A stretch of 64,000 bases of DNA from JBGSPQ01 sp964346765 (GTDB lineage Bacteria; Patescibacteriota; Gracilibacteria; UBA1369), in contig CAYFWB010000004.1 in NCBI GenBank assembly GCA_964346765.1, positions 67,795-131,794 of the forward strand. The letters run 5' to 3'. Below the pieces are notes generated by a model, which ran no database searches, was not told the DNA's origin, and saw only the letters and a list, made by a program, of their open reading frames with translations. Below, in pieces: positions 34,856 through 43,717 of the stretch. Each line of letters begins with the position of its first letter. Within the stretch, counting starts at the first letter, position 1. The translations under genes were made by a program, and so were the position numbers.

Positions 34856-35213
34856 GTTGAATATAGGTTGGGCGCGATATTCCGAGTTTTTTCGCCGGAT
34901 GCGCGGCTTTTTTGCGTTTGTGGTCAACCAGAATCGGCGCGACATGAACTACGGAATGGCCGGCTTCATTCAGATATGAAGTAAGTCTTTGACCAAAACC
35001 CTGGCAATCTTCCAGACCGATACGCGGTGAAAGGTTTGCCACTTTTGCCACTAATCTGACTTTTCCGGCCAACTCCTCAAAATTTTGAGGATAATTACCA
35101 ACAGTGAGCTCAAACAGTTTTTCTCCGAATGGAGAAAGGCCAACTGCCGTATGTGTGTCCTTGTGGACATCGACGCCTACAAAGAGCGTCTTTGCTTTTT
35201 CACAGGTTTGCAT
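34856..35213 (-). pseudogene. IS110-family transposase, 5' fragment
   Basis: From the ATG at 35213 the frame gives LFVGVDVHKDTHTAV (first catalytic Asp, D15), GLEDCQGFGQRLTSYLNEAG (E68) and VVHVAPILVDHKRKK, the first part of the DEDD transposase of IS110 elements. The match fades at about residue 105, before the third and fourth acidic residues, and the C-terminal serine-containing Tnp domain is absent; the open frame then runs into the end of the nuclease gene. An inactive remnant cut at the junction with the SLH gene. Confidence 0.7.
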
Positions 35214-35318
35214 GTGAAATGGAGTTAAAGAATATGCTTTGCGCGACGGCTGAATTCCCGGTATACGAGTCATATCCCTTGCGTGCGACTATCCGCTATA
35301 TGTTCATATCCGAAACAC

Positions 35319-35404
35319 GGAGGCGGTATGCTACAATCCCTCATGAGTCGTTTTCATCAATTGAAGAGCGACAGGAACAAAAAACGAAATATCATACCGC
35401 CTCC
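35319..35404. repeat. 12-bp perfect inverted repeat upstream of the IS110 fragment
   Basis: GGAGGCGGTATG (35319-35330) and CATACCGCCTCC (35393-35404) face each other across 62 bases. A third, imperfect copy (CATACTACCTCCA, 35441-35453) follows. TATGCTACAAT at the inner edge of the left arm looks like an extended -10. In IS110 elements the interval before the transposase encodes the bridge RNA, so this may be the remnant of such an RNA region. The rest of 35214-35534 shows no gene. Confidence 0.45.
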
Positions 35405-35534
35405 ACTTGAGATGAATGACAGGGCAAGGGTGTGAAATGTCATACTACCTCCATAGACTTTACACTAAAAGTCCGAGACGATTCTCTCATACTGGGGACA
35501 AAAAGGGTGAATGCCCGAAGCCCAAAACACCTTA

Positions 35535-36956
35535 TTATATTTTTACTCCCAACTTTTCTATTTCATTTTTTATCCATTTTTCCGCTTCTTGTTCGTCTTT
35601 TTCTATTGCCATTTCTACGCCTTGCTTGGCGATTTCAAGGAGGGATTTTGATAATTTCCTGTCGGCAAATGATTCTTCAATCAGTTCTTTGATTTCCTTT
35701 TGGTTATCTTCATTTAAAATAGGAATTATGGTTGTTTTTACTTGATCCGGTCTCCAATGCTTGATAATTGATCCGCCGGCGTACTGCTCGATTTGTTTTT
35801 GAACAACTACGGAATTTAAAACAAGCGTTAAGTATTCGGGCAATACTCGTTGGTCAATATCTTTTAATCTTAAAATACCGCCGGAAATAATCATTTTTTG
35901 CGGTTCTTCATTGAGAAAATAGGCAATACCGGGGGTTGCGTCCTTGGAAAGTAAAACCTCTCCTTTTTTAGGTTGATGTTTTTTAAAAGTCTCGTACAAT
36001 TCGTCTGCTAAAAACTGCTGATTATTGGTACCTATTTCAAATTTTGAAAGATTGCTCACGCGGACAAACGGAATTCCGTTTTCTTGATATGCTTCGCTTC
36101 CCGGCTCAATACTTTTTTTAATTTTCACCAAATTTCCCAATTCATCAAATCCGTCTTTGTATTTTTTCACCGCCTCAATGATTTCTTCGTATTTCGGTTG
36201 AAAATACTCCGCATCAAAACGCTCGGCTTCTTGGGTGTCGGAAAAGTTTTTAATAAAACTCAGTTCGTGTTTCGGTCTCCAGCTGGGGAGTTCGAGTTCG
36301 GAAAGGAGTAGTTGTTCGGCTTGGGAGTAGTGTGTTTTGGAAGACTCAATTTGTTGAAAAGCATTTTTAACTATCTCAGCAATCATTTCTTGAAAAGAGC
36401 TTTTAACAATTGGAATTGGAGCTTGTCGCACTTTTTGCAATGATAACCCTTGTTGCACCATCCCTGAACTATTTCTAGTAAGCCAATCCTGCCCAAGATT
36501 ACAATTCAGATAAACCAGCAAAAATTCTGGCAAGATTCTGGATTTTTTCTCTAAATCAATTCTAGCAACATCTTGATCAATATTTGCTGGTAAAATATTC
36601 TCATTAACTAAGGCGCAAAATCCAACAGTTCCTCTAGTCGAAAGAATTAAGTCATCTTTTTGCAGTGATGATCTTTTATTTTTATCATCTACCCACTTTG
36701 CAATCCTATCTGCTTCAATATCATCTGCAAACCAATTTTTAGCATTTTTAGCGGTTAAATGCCTTATTGGAGAATCTTCATCAACTTCATGATATCCATG
36801 CTGCCCATCAGTCACAAAAGCTATATCACCAATTTTAATGTTCTCATATTTGGCAATCAATGCGTCTTCTCTTAAATATTGAGGCTTGTAATACTCAGCA
36901 TCCCATCTGAATGCAAAGCTTTCTAATTCACTAAAATTTATGATTGAGTATTGCAT
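35535..36956 (-). CDS. hsdS: Restriction-modification specificity subunit HsdS
   Basis: 473 residues with two target-recognition halves. The second starts near 240 (AERFDAEYFQPKYEEI), mirroring FAFRWDAEYYKPQYLRED at the start; each half ends in a coiled-coil helix (MIAEIVKNAFQQIESSKTHY and KEIKELIEESFADRKLSKSLLE). The halves would read the two parts of a bipartite DNA site. It is the last gene of the minus-strand operon and starts two bases after the ATPase stop. No HsdR gene follows it. Confidence 0.88.
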   Translation of the reverse strand: MQYSIINFSELESFAFRWDAEYYKPQYLREDALIAKYENIKIGDIAFVTDGQHGYHEVDEDSPIRHLTAKNAKNWFADDIEADRIAKWVDDKNKRSSLQKDDLILSTRGTVGFCALVNENILPANIDQDVARIDLEKKSRILPEFLLVYLNCNLGQDWLTRNSSGMVQQGLSLQKVRQAPIPIVKSSFQEMIAEIVKNAFQQIESSKTHYSQAEQLLLSELELPSWRPKHELSFIKNFSDTQEAERFDAEYFQPKYEEIIEAVKKYKDGFDELGNLVKIKKSIEPGSEAYQENGIPFVRVSNLSKFEIGTNNQQFLADELYETFKKHQPKKGEVLLSKDATPGIAYFLNEEPQKMIISGGILRLKDIDQRVLPEYLTLVLNSVVVQKQIEQYAGGSIIKHWRPDQVKTTIIPILNEDNQKEIKELIEESFADRKLSKSLLEIAKQGVEMAIEKDEQEAEKWIKNEIEKLGVKI

Positions 36957-36958
36957 AG

Positions 36959-38449
36959 TTAGTCATCTTTAATAAAAGAAATCATCTCTTGAGTAGATTG
37001 TTTTAATTCATCATCTGAATATTTATCATTTTGCGTATTTTCGGGATGATGGATTGAGTGCCTTATATAGGTTTGCAAAGCCACATCAAATTTCAAATCT
37101 TCTTTTTCCTGTTCTGTTTTATTTCCTTTTAGCTTTCTATCATCAAACCATTTTTTATTATCGTTAGTTTTCTTATTATCTAAAAATTGACCAAATTCAT
37201 CCTTTTTATTCGCTTCTAAATAACCATAAAGCTCATTATGAAATTCCACTGTCGGCAAATCGTAAGCGTGCCAGTTTATTTCTCCCCAAGTCGGGCTAAA
37301 TCTGCCAAAAATACCCCAGCCGTCATCTCTTGCGTCTATAATCTCTATTTCATCATTGTTTTTCTTAAAAATTGAGAGCTTTGCACCTTCCCCGATTGCT
37401 CCTTTGAACATATAGGGAGAATGAGTAGAAATAAAAATTTGTTTGTCTTTTGCTTCTTCTAAAAGCAATTCCAATAATTTTTCTTGTGCTTTTGGGTGTA
37501 AATGTAATTCCGGTTCATCTATCAGATAGATGATTTTTCCGTCAGACGCTCCGGCAATATTTTTTAACAATAGTATGGTTAGAATAATTTCAATGCCGGA
37601 TCCTAAATCTTTTACCAAAATCTGCTTAAGTTCATTGTCTTTTCTGATAGTAAAAAAGGCATTTTCAAAAGGTTGCAACAAAGGCAGTAAATCAATTTTT
37701 AGATTTTCATAATCATCATTTTCAAAGAAGTTTTTTAAGTCTTCCGCTGTTTTTGTGCCTGCACTACTTCCAACTATTTCTTGAATATTTTTAAAAAATT
37801 CTCCGTTTATATTGTTGACAAGATTTTGTTGGTTTTCTTCGTTTAAATTTTTTCTAAACTTCCAACTTAAATCATCAAGTATTTTTTCAAATGTGGTTTT
37901 ATAGTTTCCCGTTGTTATTTGTCTATTTCTGTTTTTATCAAAATAAAAAATATTCAAACCGTCATCTTTAATGCGGGAGTTAGAAAAAGGTTTGTCTCTT
38001 GAATCAACATCTTTTTTAGGATTATCATTTTTGTCAAGATATTTGTTATCAATTTTAAACCACGAATGGTCTTGAAAGGGGGCAGACAATAATTTATTTT
38101 TCTCTTTTGTGTCTCTGCTTTTTGCAAAAAATTCTATTCCAGACGATTTAAAGTGCCAACTACTATAATAATCAATAGAAGATGAACATTCATATTTATC
38201 AGTATCAGCAATAACTTCAATAGCTTGCTTAAAATCTTGAAAATCACTTATATTCAGTTTGTTTTGTACCGAAAAACTATTTAGCGTTAAATAATTGATA
38301 GCTTCCAGTAGGGTTGTTTTTCCATTTCCGTTTTCGCCTATCAAAATATTTAGTCCACTGCCTTTTTCACCGTTAGGAGTAGCTAAATTTTCAAAGGTTT
38401 TATCCTGAAAGCATTTAAAATTTTTGATCTGTAATTTATTGATAAACAT
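36959..38449 (-). CDS. AAA (OLD/SMC-like) ATPase with possible C-terminal HEPN motif
   Basis: 496 residues. MFINKLQIKNFKCFQD and the Walker A GENGNGKTT (38-46) open an ABC/SMC-type ATPase; signature-like LGSGIEIILTILLL and Walker B IIYLIDEPELHLHPKAQE with ISTHSPYMF follow. No Toprim domain is visible, unlike OLD nucleases. The C-terminal part contains RHSIHH (R463, H468), an R-x4-H spacing as in HEPN ribonucleases. The gene is between the Fic gene and hsdS, and is preceded by a remnant of an hsdM 3' end. Probably an accessory effector of the modification module; activity unproven. Confidence 0.7.
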   Translation of the reverse strand: MFINKLQIKNFKCFQDKTFENLATPNGEKGSGLNILIGENGNGKTTLLEAINYLTLNSFSVQNKLNISDFQDFKQAIEVIADTDKYECSSSIDYYSSWHFKSSGIEFFAKSRDTKEKNKLLSAPFQDHSWFKIDNKYLDKNDNPKKDVDSRDKPFSNSRIKDDGLNIFYFDKNRNRQITTGNYKTTFEKILDDLSWKFRKNLNEENQQNLVNNINGEFFKNIQEIVGSSAGTKTAEDLKNFFENDDYENLKIDLLPLLQPFENAFFTIRKDNELKQILVKDLGSGIEIILTILLLKNIAGASDGKIIYLIDEPELHLHPKAQEKLLELLLEEAKDKQIFISTHSPYMFKGAIGEGAKLSIFKKNNDEIEIIDARDDGWGIFGRFSPTWGEINWHAYDLPTVEFHNELYGYLEANKKDEFGQFLDNKKTNDNKKWFDDRKLKGNKTEQEKEDLKFDVALQTYIRHSIHHPENTQNDKYSDDELKQSTQEMISFIKDD

Positions 38450-38452
38450 AAT

Positions 38453-38530
38453 TTATTTCCAAAAAGATAAATCCTCACCTTTTGCCCAATCGATAAATTT
38501 TTCCGCCACACCGTCGGGCAATTCTTTGCC
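38453..38530 (-). pseudogene. Second hsdM 3'-end remnant
   Basis: The minus strand reads GKELPDGVAEKFIDWAKGED ... LSFWK and stop, matching the last 25 residues of the intact HsdM at 21 positions. It ends three bases before the ATPase start, so an earlier hsdM once led directly into the ATPase gene. Next to it (38534-38557) is a GC-rich imperfect hairpin (CTGTGCGT with ACGC..ACAG). Confidence 0.75.
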
Positions 38531-38635
38531 TGCCTGTGCGTCCTTGCACGCAGACAGACCGTGGCTTTCTTTAATTATTACATTTTTACTTTCATGATAC
38601 TATTATTTTTCATGGTCTAACACATTAGACTATGA

Positions 38636-38693
38636 TTATTTTAATTATCATATTCTGTGTTTTATGATAATTATATTATTTTAATTATCATAT
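38636..38693. repeat. AT-rich direct and inverted repeats between Fic gene and ATPase
   Basis: An 18-base unit starting TTATTTTAATTATCATAT occurs at 38636-38653 and again at 38676-38693, 40 bases apart, with the inverted ATGATAATTATAT (38664-38676) between. The spacing is four helical turns. It lies downstream of fic and upstream of the ATPase, so it could be an operator or promoter region. Confidence 0.4.
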
Positions 38694-38707
38694 GTGATAT
38701 TTACACA

Positions 38708-39793
38708 TTAAGCGACTATTTTTAACAATTTATTGAAAAAATAGGTTTTATGCCTTTCCTTGCCGTCTGAAAAAACCACATTGTTTTTTTCCAAAATTCT
38801 AATATAACGCATCGCACTAGCCTGCGGTATTTTGGAAATCCTTATAAAATCACCACTCTTAAAAATCGGCATCTCAAAAAGCGCGTCAAGAATTCTGATG
38901 CTAAATTGCGATTTGGTAAGTTCGGTTATTCTTTGCTTTTTCTGTTCGTAAAGTTCCATAATTTTTTTGGCTTTGGCGATATTCTCCTCTGATTGCTCTA
39001 TAACCGCTTGCAGAAAAAAAGTTATCCAGCCGTCCCAATTATCATTTTTTGAAATATCCAGTAGTGCTTGATAGTATTCGTCCCTGTGCGATTCAAGATA
39101 TTCGCTCAAATAAAATGACGGATAGAAAATGGCTTTTTTGAAATACAAAAACAAGGGCATTATCATTCTGCCGACTCTGCCGTTGCCGTCCATAAACGGA
39201 TGAATCATTTCAAATTGCGCGTGAATAATGGCTAGCTGCACAAGCAGATCCCTTTCTTCTGAGTGGATATACTTTTCCAGATTGGACATTAAATCAGCAA
39301 TTTTTTCAGCAGAAGGCGGAACATAGGTTGCCTGTTCAATGTTTGCGCCGGAATTTCCGATAAATACCTGCTGTCGCCTAAAATTTCCCCTGTCTTTATT
39401 TTCGCCCCGCACTCCTTGAAGCAAAATCTCGTGCGCTTTTTTTATAACTCTTGTTGAAAGCGATAATTTCTCCATTTCATCAATGGTAGCCTTTAACGCT
39501 TTTCTATAATTTATGACTTCTTGAATGTCTTCATATTTTTTCGTTTCTTTTTGGGGATTGGCTTCAAATTCCAAAACTTCTTTCAGCGTCGCTTGCGTTC
39601 CCTCAATACGGGAAGACAAAACCGCTTCATTAGTAATCAACGGACTTAAAAGCACGGAAGGGTTGGGAATGTTTTGAAGTAGCGCGTCAAATCTGCCAAT
39701 TTCTACATTGGCCTTGCCTATCAAATGAACAAAAGACTCCCATTTTATATTTTGAACCGGTAAATTTTTAGGTGTGTGGCTGCTGTTTGTCAT
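38708..39793 (-). CDS. Fic-domain AMP-transferase with winged-helix C-terminus
   Basis: 361 residues. The complete Fic motif HPFMDGNGRVGR is at 198-209, with the catalytic H198. An N-terminal inhibitory motif S-x-x-x-E-G is present (S60-G65, within SSRIEG), which in class II Fic proteins blocks ATP binding until relieved. The end (about 300-361) looks like a winged helix (ISKIPQASAMRYIRILEKNNVV), suggesting DNA binding. It transfers AMP (or another nucleotide) to a target protein. It is inserted between hsdM and the ATPase and is flanked on both sides by hsdM 3'-end sequence. Confidence 0.85.
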   Translation of the reverse strand: MTNSSHTPKNLPVQNIKWESFVHLIGKANVEIGRFDALLQNIPNPSVLLSPLITNEAVLSSRIEGTQATLKEVLEFEANPQKETKKYEDIQEVINYRKALKATIDEMEKLSLSTRVIKKAHEILLQGVRGENKDRGNFRRQQVFIGNSGANIEQATYVPPSAEKIADLMSNLEKYIHSEERDLLVQLAIIHAQFEMIHPFMDGNGRVGRMIMPLFLYFKKAIFYPSFYLSEYLESHRDEYYQALLDISKNDNWDGWITFFLQAVIEQSEENIAKAKKIMELYEQKKQRITELTKSQFSIRILDALFEMPIFKSGDFIRISKIPQASAMRYIRILEKNNVVFSDGKERHKTYFFNKLLKIVA

Positions 39794-39803
39794 ATTATTA
39801 AAT

Positions 39804-41846
39804 TTATTTCCAAAAAGATAAATTCTCAGATTTTGCCCAGTCTATAAACTTTTCCGCCACGCCTTCGGGCAATTCTCCGCCGTGGTTGTGTAAATCATGA
39901 TCAATGATTAAATGACCGTTTTTATCCAGCTTGCTTAAGCCGTTCCCATTTTTTACAAACACATACTCCCCAGAATTATCCTTGCCGGATTGTTCCGATA
40001 CCGCAAAGAAAATCGGATAATCTTCCTTTTTCGGGCAAAGTTCATCATCCCACTTTTGCACAAAAAGCACACTGGTTTTGGTGCCAGTATGTGGTTTAAA
40101 AGTATTGACATGCAATCCGACCACCGCCAAAATTCTGGCTTTCTCAGCGATATACTCACGGATTCTTTTGTCCGAGGTGTTATTAAACCTGCCTTGCGGT
40201 AACACAATCGCCATTCTTCCGCCGGGCTTTAAAAAGTTTAGATTTCTTTCAATAAACAAAATATCTCTGCCGACTTTTGATTTTGGCTTGTTTTTGTCGT
40301 TGTAGCCAAGATCATACTTGTGAATAATGCGAGATTCTTTGATATCGCCGGCAAAAGGCGGATTCGCCATGAGAATATCAAAGTTAAATTCTTTGTAAGA
40401 ATTGGGGTCGTCTTGCAATCTTTCCAAACGATTCAAGCCTGCTCCGTAGGTATCCAGCCAATTGCGGTTTTTTATCGTTTCATTCCAGCGGTCATAATCT
40501 AAATTATTCAAATGCAAAACATTAGTGTTGCCGTCCCCGGCGATGAGGTTGAGCGTTCGAGCGACACGAACGACTTTTTCATCAAAATCAATTCCGAATA
40601 TTTTTAAGACATTGTCTTTTTCGTGTTCTGGTACTTCCGCATTTTCAAATAGATGCCCGGTAATATGAAAAATAGTGTGTACCGGAAAACCGCACGAACC
40701 AGCCGCCGGATCTATCATATATTCTCCGGGTTTTGGATTGAGCATTTTAACGCACATATCAATCACATGGCGAGGCGTGAAGTATTGCCCTTTTTCACCT
40801 TTTGAGGATTTATTGACCAGATACTCAAACGCCTCATCAATAATTTGTAAATTGGAGTTAAACAGTTTTATATCCTGAAAACCCGAAACACTGACGGATA
40901 AATGCGAAGGAGAAAGTTGGATTTTTGAGGATTCATCAAAAACACCCGACCATTTTGTTTTGGCCTTATCAAAAAGTTTTTGGATTTTGGTTTTGAGTTC
41001 CGATTCGGATTGCCCCGTATTTCTAAACTCCAAAACGCGAAAATCGGAATCATCAAAAGTTTCCAAATATTCTTTTATTTTGACATAATCTCCGCGATCT
41101 TCTTCGGAAAGCTCTTTGTGTAAAAATCTTTCAATAAACTTTTTATCATCGCGACTTTCCAATTCGTCATACAGTTTGGTAAAAATCAGTTTAAACACTT
41201 CTTCAAACACATCCACTCCAGCATTTGCCAAAACTTCATCTTCCATTTCCTGAATAATGGTTTTGAGCGACTTTCCCTCGTTTGGAATCTTGTCTTTGAT
41301 AATTAAGTCTTTGAGGGTAAATCTTTCTTTTAAAATATCTTCAAGTGTTTGGTCAGCTTTGGGAATATCGGTGATGTCTTCAAAATAATTTGGGTCTTTG
41401 CGGTGATATTGGGAAATTTGTCCGCCATTAGTCCAAACGGCGATTGGTGCTCCTGTTGCGTTGGTGTATGAACGGAGTTGATTTTTTCCGTCTTGAAGCT
41501 TTGGCTTTTTGATTTCGATGATGATGTATTCAACTGTCGGGCGGTCTTTATCAAAAATAACGATATCGGCGGATTTTACTTCACGTCCAAAATGAATGGC
41601 ATGTTCAAATGTAATTCTTTGCTTTTGGTAGCCGTATTCTTTGAGTAATTTCATTGTATAGAGCTGACGGACAACTTCTTCAGGTTTTAGAAGAATCTCT
41701 TTATCACGAATAGCACAAACAATATAAAATTTGCCGTTCTTTTCGATTATTTTGTTTTCCAATTCCGAAACCAACTTTTCATCAAACAATGCAAAGCTGT
41801 AATTGGAATCTTTGAATATTTGCTGTAATGTATTCATTTTTTCCAT
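39804..41846 (-). CDS. hsdM: Fused restriction-nuclease N-domain and N6-adenine DNA methyltransferase
   Basis: 680 residues. Residues 1-150 resemble the N-terminal nuclease domain of type I R proteins: ADIVIFDKDRPTVEYIIIEIKKPK has a PD-(D/E)xK arrangement (D94, E111, K113). The HsdM part follows: helical domain, SAM motif DPAAGSCGF near 380 and catalytic NPPF near 492. No DEAD-box translocase is present. It would methylate with the downstream HsdS and may cleave by itself, type IIG-like. First gene of the operon with fic, ATPase and hsdS. Confidence 0.82.
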   Translation of the reverse strand: MEKMNTLQQIFKDSNYSFALFDEKLVSELENKIIEKNGKFYIVCAIRDKEILLKPEEVVRQLYTMKLLKEYGYQKQRITFEHAIHFGREVKSADIVIFDKDRPTVEYIIIEIKKPKLQDGKNQLRSYTNATGAPIAVWTNGGQISQYHRKDPNYFEDITDIPKADQTLEDILKERFTLKDLIIKDKIPNEGKSLKTIIQEMEDEVLANAGVDVFEEVFKLIFTKLYDELESRDDKKFIERFLHKELSEEDRGDYVKIKEYLETFDDSDFRVLEFRNTGQSESELKTKIQKLFDKAKTKWSGVFDESSKIQLSPSHLSVSVSGFQDIKLFNSNLQIIDEAFEYLVNKSSKGEKGQYFTPRHVIDMCVKMLNPKPGEYMIDPAAGSCGFPVHTIFHITGHLFENAEVPEHEKDNVLKIFGIDFDEKVVRVARTLNLIAGDGNTNVLHLNNLDYDRWNETIKNRNWLDTYGAGLNRLERLQDDPNSYKEFNFDILMANPPFAGDIKESRIIHKYDLGYNDKNKPKSKVGRDILFIERNLNFLKPGGRMAIVLPQGRFNNTSDKRIREYIAEKARILAVVGLHVNTFKPHTGTKTSVLFVQKWDDELCPKKEDYPIFFAVSEQSGKDNSGEYVFVKNGNGLSKLDKNGHLIIDHDLHNHGGELPEGVAEKFIDWAKSENLSFWK

Positions 41847-42049
41847 AGTGTTTTAATAAGTCCTGAATTAGTTTTATTGTATCCGTTTTCCCCTAAAATT
41901 AAAATTATTTTCGGAGCGATAGCGGAGAAAACACTATATTTCCCCTTTTTCCCTCATATAATAAAGAAAAAATTTGTTTTGATTCCTTATTCTTAAAGCG
42001 AAGCGGGAAACCTCCTAAAAAGATAAAAAATGTATGTCACACAACGTTC

Positions 42050-42115
42050 CTGGCTATGCGATGTTGCGACCGTAGGGAGCAATATGGGTGGAGCGAAGCG
42101 GAATCGCATAGCCAG
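42050..42115. repeat. 13-bp perfect inverted repeat in the hsdM-HNH interval
   Basis: CTGGCTATGCGAT (42050-42062) and ATCGCATAGCCAG (42103-42115) are exact reverse complements, separated by 40 bases; ACAAC lies just outside both arms. It could be a cruciform/MITE-like insertion or a long hairpin RNA. The rest of the interval 41847-42188 (342 bases) shows no coding signal. Confidence 0.5.
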
Positions 42116-42188
42116 TGTTGTACGATGAGCTGGCCAATCCCGTTTTGTATTGCTGAATTTTGAGTGAAGCATTAAGAAATTATACAAA

Positions 42189-43604
42189 TCAATTTCCTTC
42201 TTTAATAGAATGTGGAAGATTAGTTTTGCCTCGGTTACATTCTTTGCAGAGTGTTTGCAAATTATCTTCTGCAGTTTCTCCACCAGTTGAATAAGGAATT
42301 ATGTGATCAATCTCAAGCACGACCTCATCTTTCATAGGACTTTTGCCACATATTTTGCAAGTAAAATTATCACGTCTAAACACACGAAATCGAAGTGTTG
42401 GCGTAATGGTTCTGCCGGTTGAATGTTTAATAATAATCGAAGAATTATTATTACTTAGTTCGTTACTTTTTGTGATAGGAGCTTTGGTGGCAGGTGTTGC
42501 TTGTAGTAATGAAGATTGAATCATTTCTGTTATTTCTGGTTCTGTATCGGAGGAGGTGTCATTGTTTCTATCTTCACAAAAGGCATGTATTGCCTTTGTC
42601 CAACTGCCGAACAGTTTTGCATAAACTTTTGGCGATATTTTCCCCAGTTTCCACATCTGAACCTGCGTTGGTTGCTTTCCAAACTGTTCCCACAATCGTT
42701 GAATTTCATTGAATAAATCATTTTTTGAGTATCTTGATTGTTCACCAGAAACCCCACCTACTGCATTAACTGCCTTAGTCCAACTGCCAAAATGTTTTAC
42801 AAAAACACCCTTACTAAAAGTTCCACCATTTGACTTGTATGGATCATATTTAATAATATCTCCAGGGAATTTTCGTTGAAATTCTCGCAACTCGTTAAGT
42901 AATTCACCTTTCGTTAGAAGAGGCCCTGAACAAGAAGAATGCCACTCAACACTTAGACCTTTCTTTTGGCAAAAAATTTCTATCGCTTTTGTCCATGTGC
43001 CAAATCGCGATATGTAAATTGTTATTCCATACTTTGATGCTTGCGAAAACTCATCATAGGTTGGTCGACCGTGCTTTGCTTGCCATACTCGATCAATTTC
43101 ATTAAATAAATCTTCTTTTGTTAGGTTCGCAAGTAAATTACGTCTTTGTGAATGTGGACTTACAACTGTATGAATAATTCTTTGCTTTTTCATCGCATTT
43201 ATTTTTTGCATTACATCTTTCCAGTTTTGCACATTAAATCCTTTTAGAATAGTTGCGGGACTATAAAGTCCACCATTTTTTTTATAAAAGTCTTGCGTAA
43301 AGGAATAACCATTTGATCGTTCGAGTACAGCTTTAAGATTCCCTGTAATCTGATTTAAAGGGATTCTGGGCAGTGCTGTTTGTCTATGAGAATTAAAACC
43401 AGCTTGCTGTATTGCTTTTTTATAGGTGCCAAAATATTTTGCTATAGTCGGGTGTTTGACGCGTGAAAATTTTTCAAAGTTATTTCGATTTGGTGTAACT
43501 CCGTTGAATACATCATTTACAACACGTTGGATTTCTTTAATTATTTCTGATTTTGAGTAATTATGTAATCTGCTGGGATTAAATTGTTTCGGATTATTTT
43601 GCAT
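42189..43604 (-). CDS. HNH endonuclease with homing-endonuclease-associated repeats
   Basis: 471 residues. Repeats of about 55 residues ending F-G-[ST]-W/Y-x-K-A-I occur at about 16-70, 161-214, 231-283 and 292-345, with a divergent copy at 81-135. They resemble the DNA-binding repeats seen in phage and homing HNH proteins. The C-terminal HNH domain (403-462) has CxxC (C416, C419), the catalytic EIDHIIP (H434), and CxxC (C453, C456). Probably a site-specific DNA nuclease, either a selfish homing element or an anti-phage nuclease. It has its own promoter upstream. Confidence 0.8.
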   Translation of the reverse strand: MQNNPKQFNPSRLHNYSKSEIIKEIQRVVNDVFNGVTPNRNNFEKFSRVKHPTIAKYFGTYKKAIQQAGFNSHRQTALPRIPLNQITGNLKAVLERSNGYSFTQDFYKKNGGLYSPATILKGFNVQNWKDVMQKINAMKKQRIIHTVVSPHSQRRNLLANLTKEDLFNEIDRVWQAKHGRPTYDEFSQASKYGITIYISRFGTWTKAIEIFCQKKGLSVEWHSSCSGPLLTKGELLNELREFQRKFPGDIIKYDPYKSNGGTFSKGVFVKHFGSWTKAVNAVGGVSGEQSRYSKNDLFNEIQRLWEQFGKQPTQVQMWKLGKISPKVYAKLFGSWTKAIHAFCEDRNNDTSSDTEPEITEMIQSSLLQATPATKAPITKSNELSNNNSSIIIKHSTGRTITPTLRFRVFRRDNFTCKICGKSPMKDEVVLEIDHIIPYSTGGETAEDNLQTLCKECNRGKTNLPHSIKEGN

Positions 43605-43673
43605 ATTTTTGGTATTATATATGAGTGTTTTCGGCCAGCTTTTCGTACAACTATTTATTATACGAACAAAAGA

Positions 43674-43701
43674 ACAATATTCTATTATTGCTCTTTGTCA
43701 A
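43674..43701 (-). promoter_or_regulatory. Promoter of the HNH gene
   Basis: On the minus strand TTGACA (43696-43701), a 16-base spacer and TATTGT (43674-43679), about 70 bases before the HNH start. It begins 17 bases after the stop codon of the atpD remnant. Confidence 0.5.
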
Positions 43702-43717
43702 TTTGTAGTTAATCCTC

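Noticed and set aside
34743..35273. Intact IS110 transposase
   Set aside because: Similarity ends near residue 105, the remaining acidic residues and C-terminal domain are missing, and the tail is antisense to the nuclease gene.
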